From: an uncultured Shewanella sp.
GTDB lineage: Bacteria > Pseudomonadota > Gammaproteobacteria > Enterobacterales > Shewanellaceae
Direction: 5' to 3'
Length of the DNA stretch: 64,000 nt
NCBI RefSeq assembly: GCF_947491715.1
Contig: NZ_CANLKR010000019.1
Coordinates: 45,337 to 109,336 of the forward strand
Shown: piece by piece, positions 63,404 through 64,000 of the stretch
Position numbering within the stretch: position 1 is the stretch's first letter
How the letters are laid out: every line of letters begins with the position of its first letter
Translations under genes and position numbers: made by a program
The notes under the pieces: generated by a model
Told to the model about the DNA's origin: nothing
Databases searched by the model: none
Seen by the model: the letters and a program-made list of their open reading frames with translations, nothing else

Positions 63404-63892
63404 ATGTCAAATTATTCAGCAGAACAACTTGTTGCCTTATCTAAGTCTGAAAAAGACGCACGAATGAGAATTCGCTTATTGGCCATTGCACGCTTTTTGG
63501 AAACGCATAATCGTGCTTTAGTTGCTCGCCAACTAAAGCTCAGTCGAACCAGTGTTAATGCTTGGGTTAAAACCTACCTTTCACAAGATATCGATGCATT
63601 AAAAAGTGATATGTCTAATCAAAATGCGAGTAAAATGACCCATGCACAAAAGCAAAAGTTATATAGCTATATCGATGCTGTCAGTCGATCAGAAGAAGGC
63701 GGGCGACTTATAGGCAAGGATATTCAACGTTATATTCAAGCTGAATTTGGTATTGAATATCACTTGGATCATGTATACAAAATATTGAAAGGCATCGGAT
63801 TGAGTTGGATCACGAGTCGTTCAAAACACCCTAAACAATCAGAAAAAATTCAGGAAGAGTTTAAAAAAACTCCTAATAAAAACGATCGATAA
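63404..63892 (+). CDS. IS630-family transposase, N-terminal part up to a frameshift
   Basis: A 162-codon frame whose product has the IS630 helix-turn-helix (HNRALVARQLKLSRTSVNAWVKTYL) and a second winged-helix region (GGRLIGKDIQRYIQAEFGIEYHLDHVYKILKGIG). At a run of seven A (63863-63869) the frame leaves the conserved path. One base shifted, reading on from 63861 gives IPGHLPLDRVDIWFQDEARF, with the first catalytic aspartate of the DDE domain. This is either programmed frameshifting, known in the family, or a one-base insertion. The gene runs past the window end. Confidence 0.88.
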   Translation: MSNYSAEQLVALSKSEKDARMRIRLLAIARFLETHNRALVARQLKLSRTSVNAWVKTYLSQDIDALKSDMSNQNASKMTHAQKQKLYSYIDAVSRSEEGGRLIGKDIQRYIQAEFGIEYHLDHVYKILKGIGLSWITSRSKHPKQSEKIQEEFKKTPNKNDR

Positions 63893-64000
63893 GATCCCTG
63901 GGCACCTTCCGTTAGATCGCGTTGATATTTGGTTTCAGGATGAAGCCCGCTTTGGTCAACAAAATACAACAACAAGGCTCTGGGCAGCAACAGGTACAAG
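63404..64000 (+). mobile_element. 5' part of an IS630-family insertion sequence
   Basis: The transposase spans 63404 to beyond the window end; the second-frame part (63861-64000) continues with the family signature FQDEARFGQQNTTTRLWAATG. The left terminal inverted repeat should lie shortly before 63404, within 63360-63400, but it cannot be fixed without the right end. Confidence 0.8.

Overview
This 64 kb window is chromosomal DNA of a marine-type gammaproteobacterium, most likely Shewanella or a close relative in the Alteromonadales. This is inferred from gene order: coaA-birA-murB next to the thrU-tyrU-glyT type tRNA cluster and tufB, a single contiguous rif-str-S10-spc-alpha block, and secB-gpsA-rhodanese facing gpmI-envC-ctpA. 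No database search was possible.

Layout. (1) 1-0.64 kb: the 3' end of a probable kexin-like secreted protease, followed by a small exported protein that may be its dedicated chaperone. (2) 0.8-2.2 kb: a REP-associated tyrosine transposase (RAYT) bracketed by near-identical palindromic repeats. (3) 2.5-5.3 kb: an unrecognised three-gene minus-strand operon whose first protein carries a PD-(D/E)XK-like signature, a candidate anti-phage system. (4) 5.3-6.2 kb: a gene-free stretch with a run of consecutive hairpins. (5) 6.2-39.6 kb: the translation and transcription block on the minus strand. In transcription order it is tRNA-Thr/Tyr/Gly, a decayed tRNA-Thr, tufB, secE-nusG, rplKA, rplJL-rpoBC, rpsLG-fusA-tufA, S10 operon, spc operon, alpha operon. 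Promoters, leaders and terminators are visible at most boundaries. One plus-strand lipoprotein gene interrupts it between rpsJ and tufA. (6) 40.3-43.3 kb: coaA, birA, murB.

(7) 43.5-52.4 kb is an accessory region. It holds a SAM methyltransferase, a thiamin-diphosphate enzyme of the acetolactate synthase family, a fusion of a GNAT acyltransferase to a histidine-decarboxylase-like PLP enzyme, a DUF6875-like protein of unknown function, a Bcr/CflA-type MFS exporter and a divergent alpha/beta hydrolase. Together these look like an undescribed small-molecule pathway, perhaps for a modified amine. (8) 53-54.6 kb: a lipoprotein and a small hypothetical protein. (9) 54.8-62.9 kb: housekeeping genes (HI0933-type flavoprotein, gpsA, secB, rhodanese, gpmI, envC, S41 protease, YkgJ-type protein). 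(10) 63.0-64.0 kb: a cluster of CATGGATG-centred palindromes and the 5' part of an IS630-family element whose reading frame breaks at a run of seven A, cut off by the window end.

The most novel material is the nuclease-containing operon at 2.5-5.3 kb, the GNAT-decarboxylase/ThDP/DUF6875/MFS cluster at 43.9-51.2 kb, the decayed tRNA-Thr before tufB, and the structured intergenic repeats at 5.9, 52.6-52.9 and 63.1-63.3 kb.
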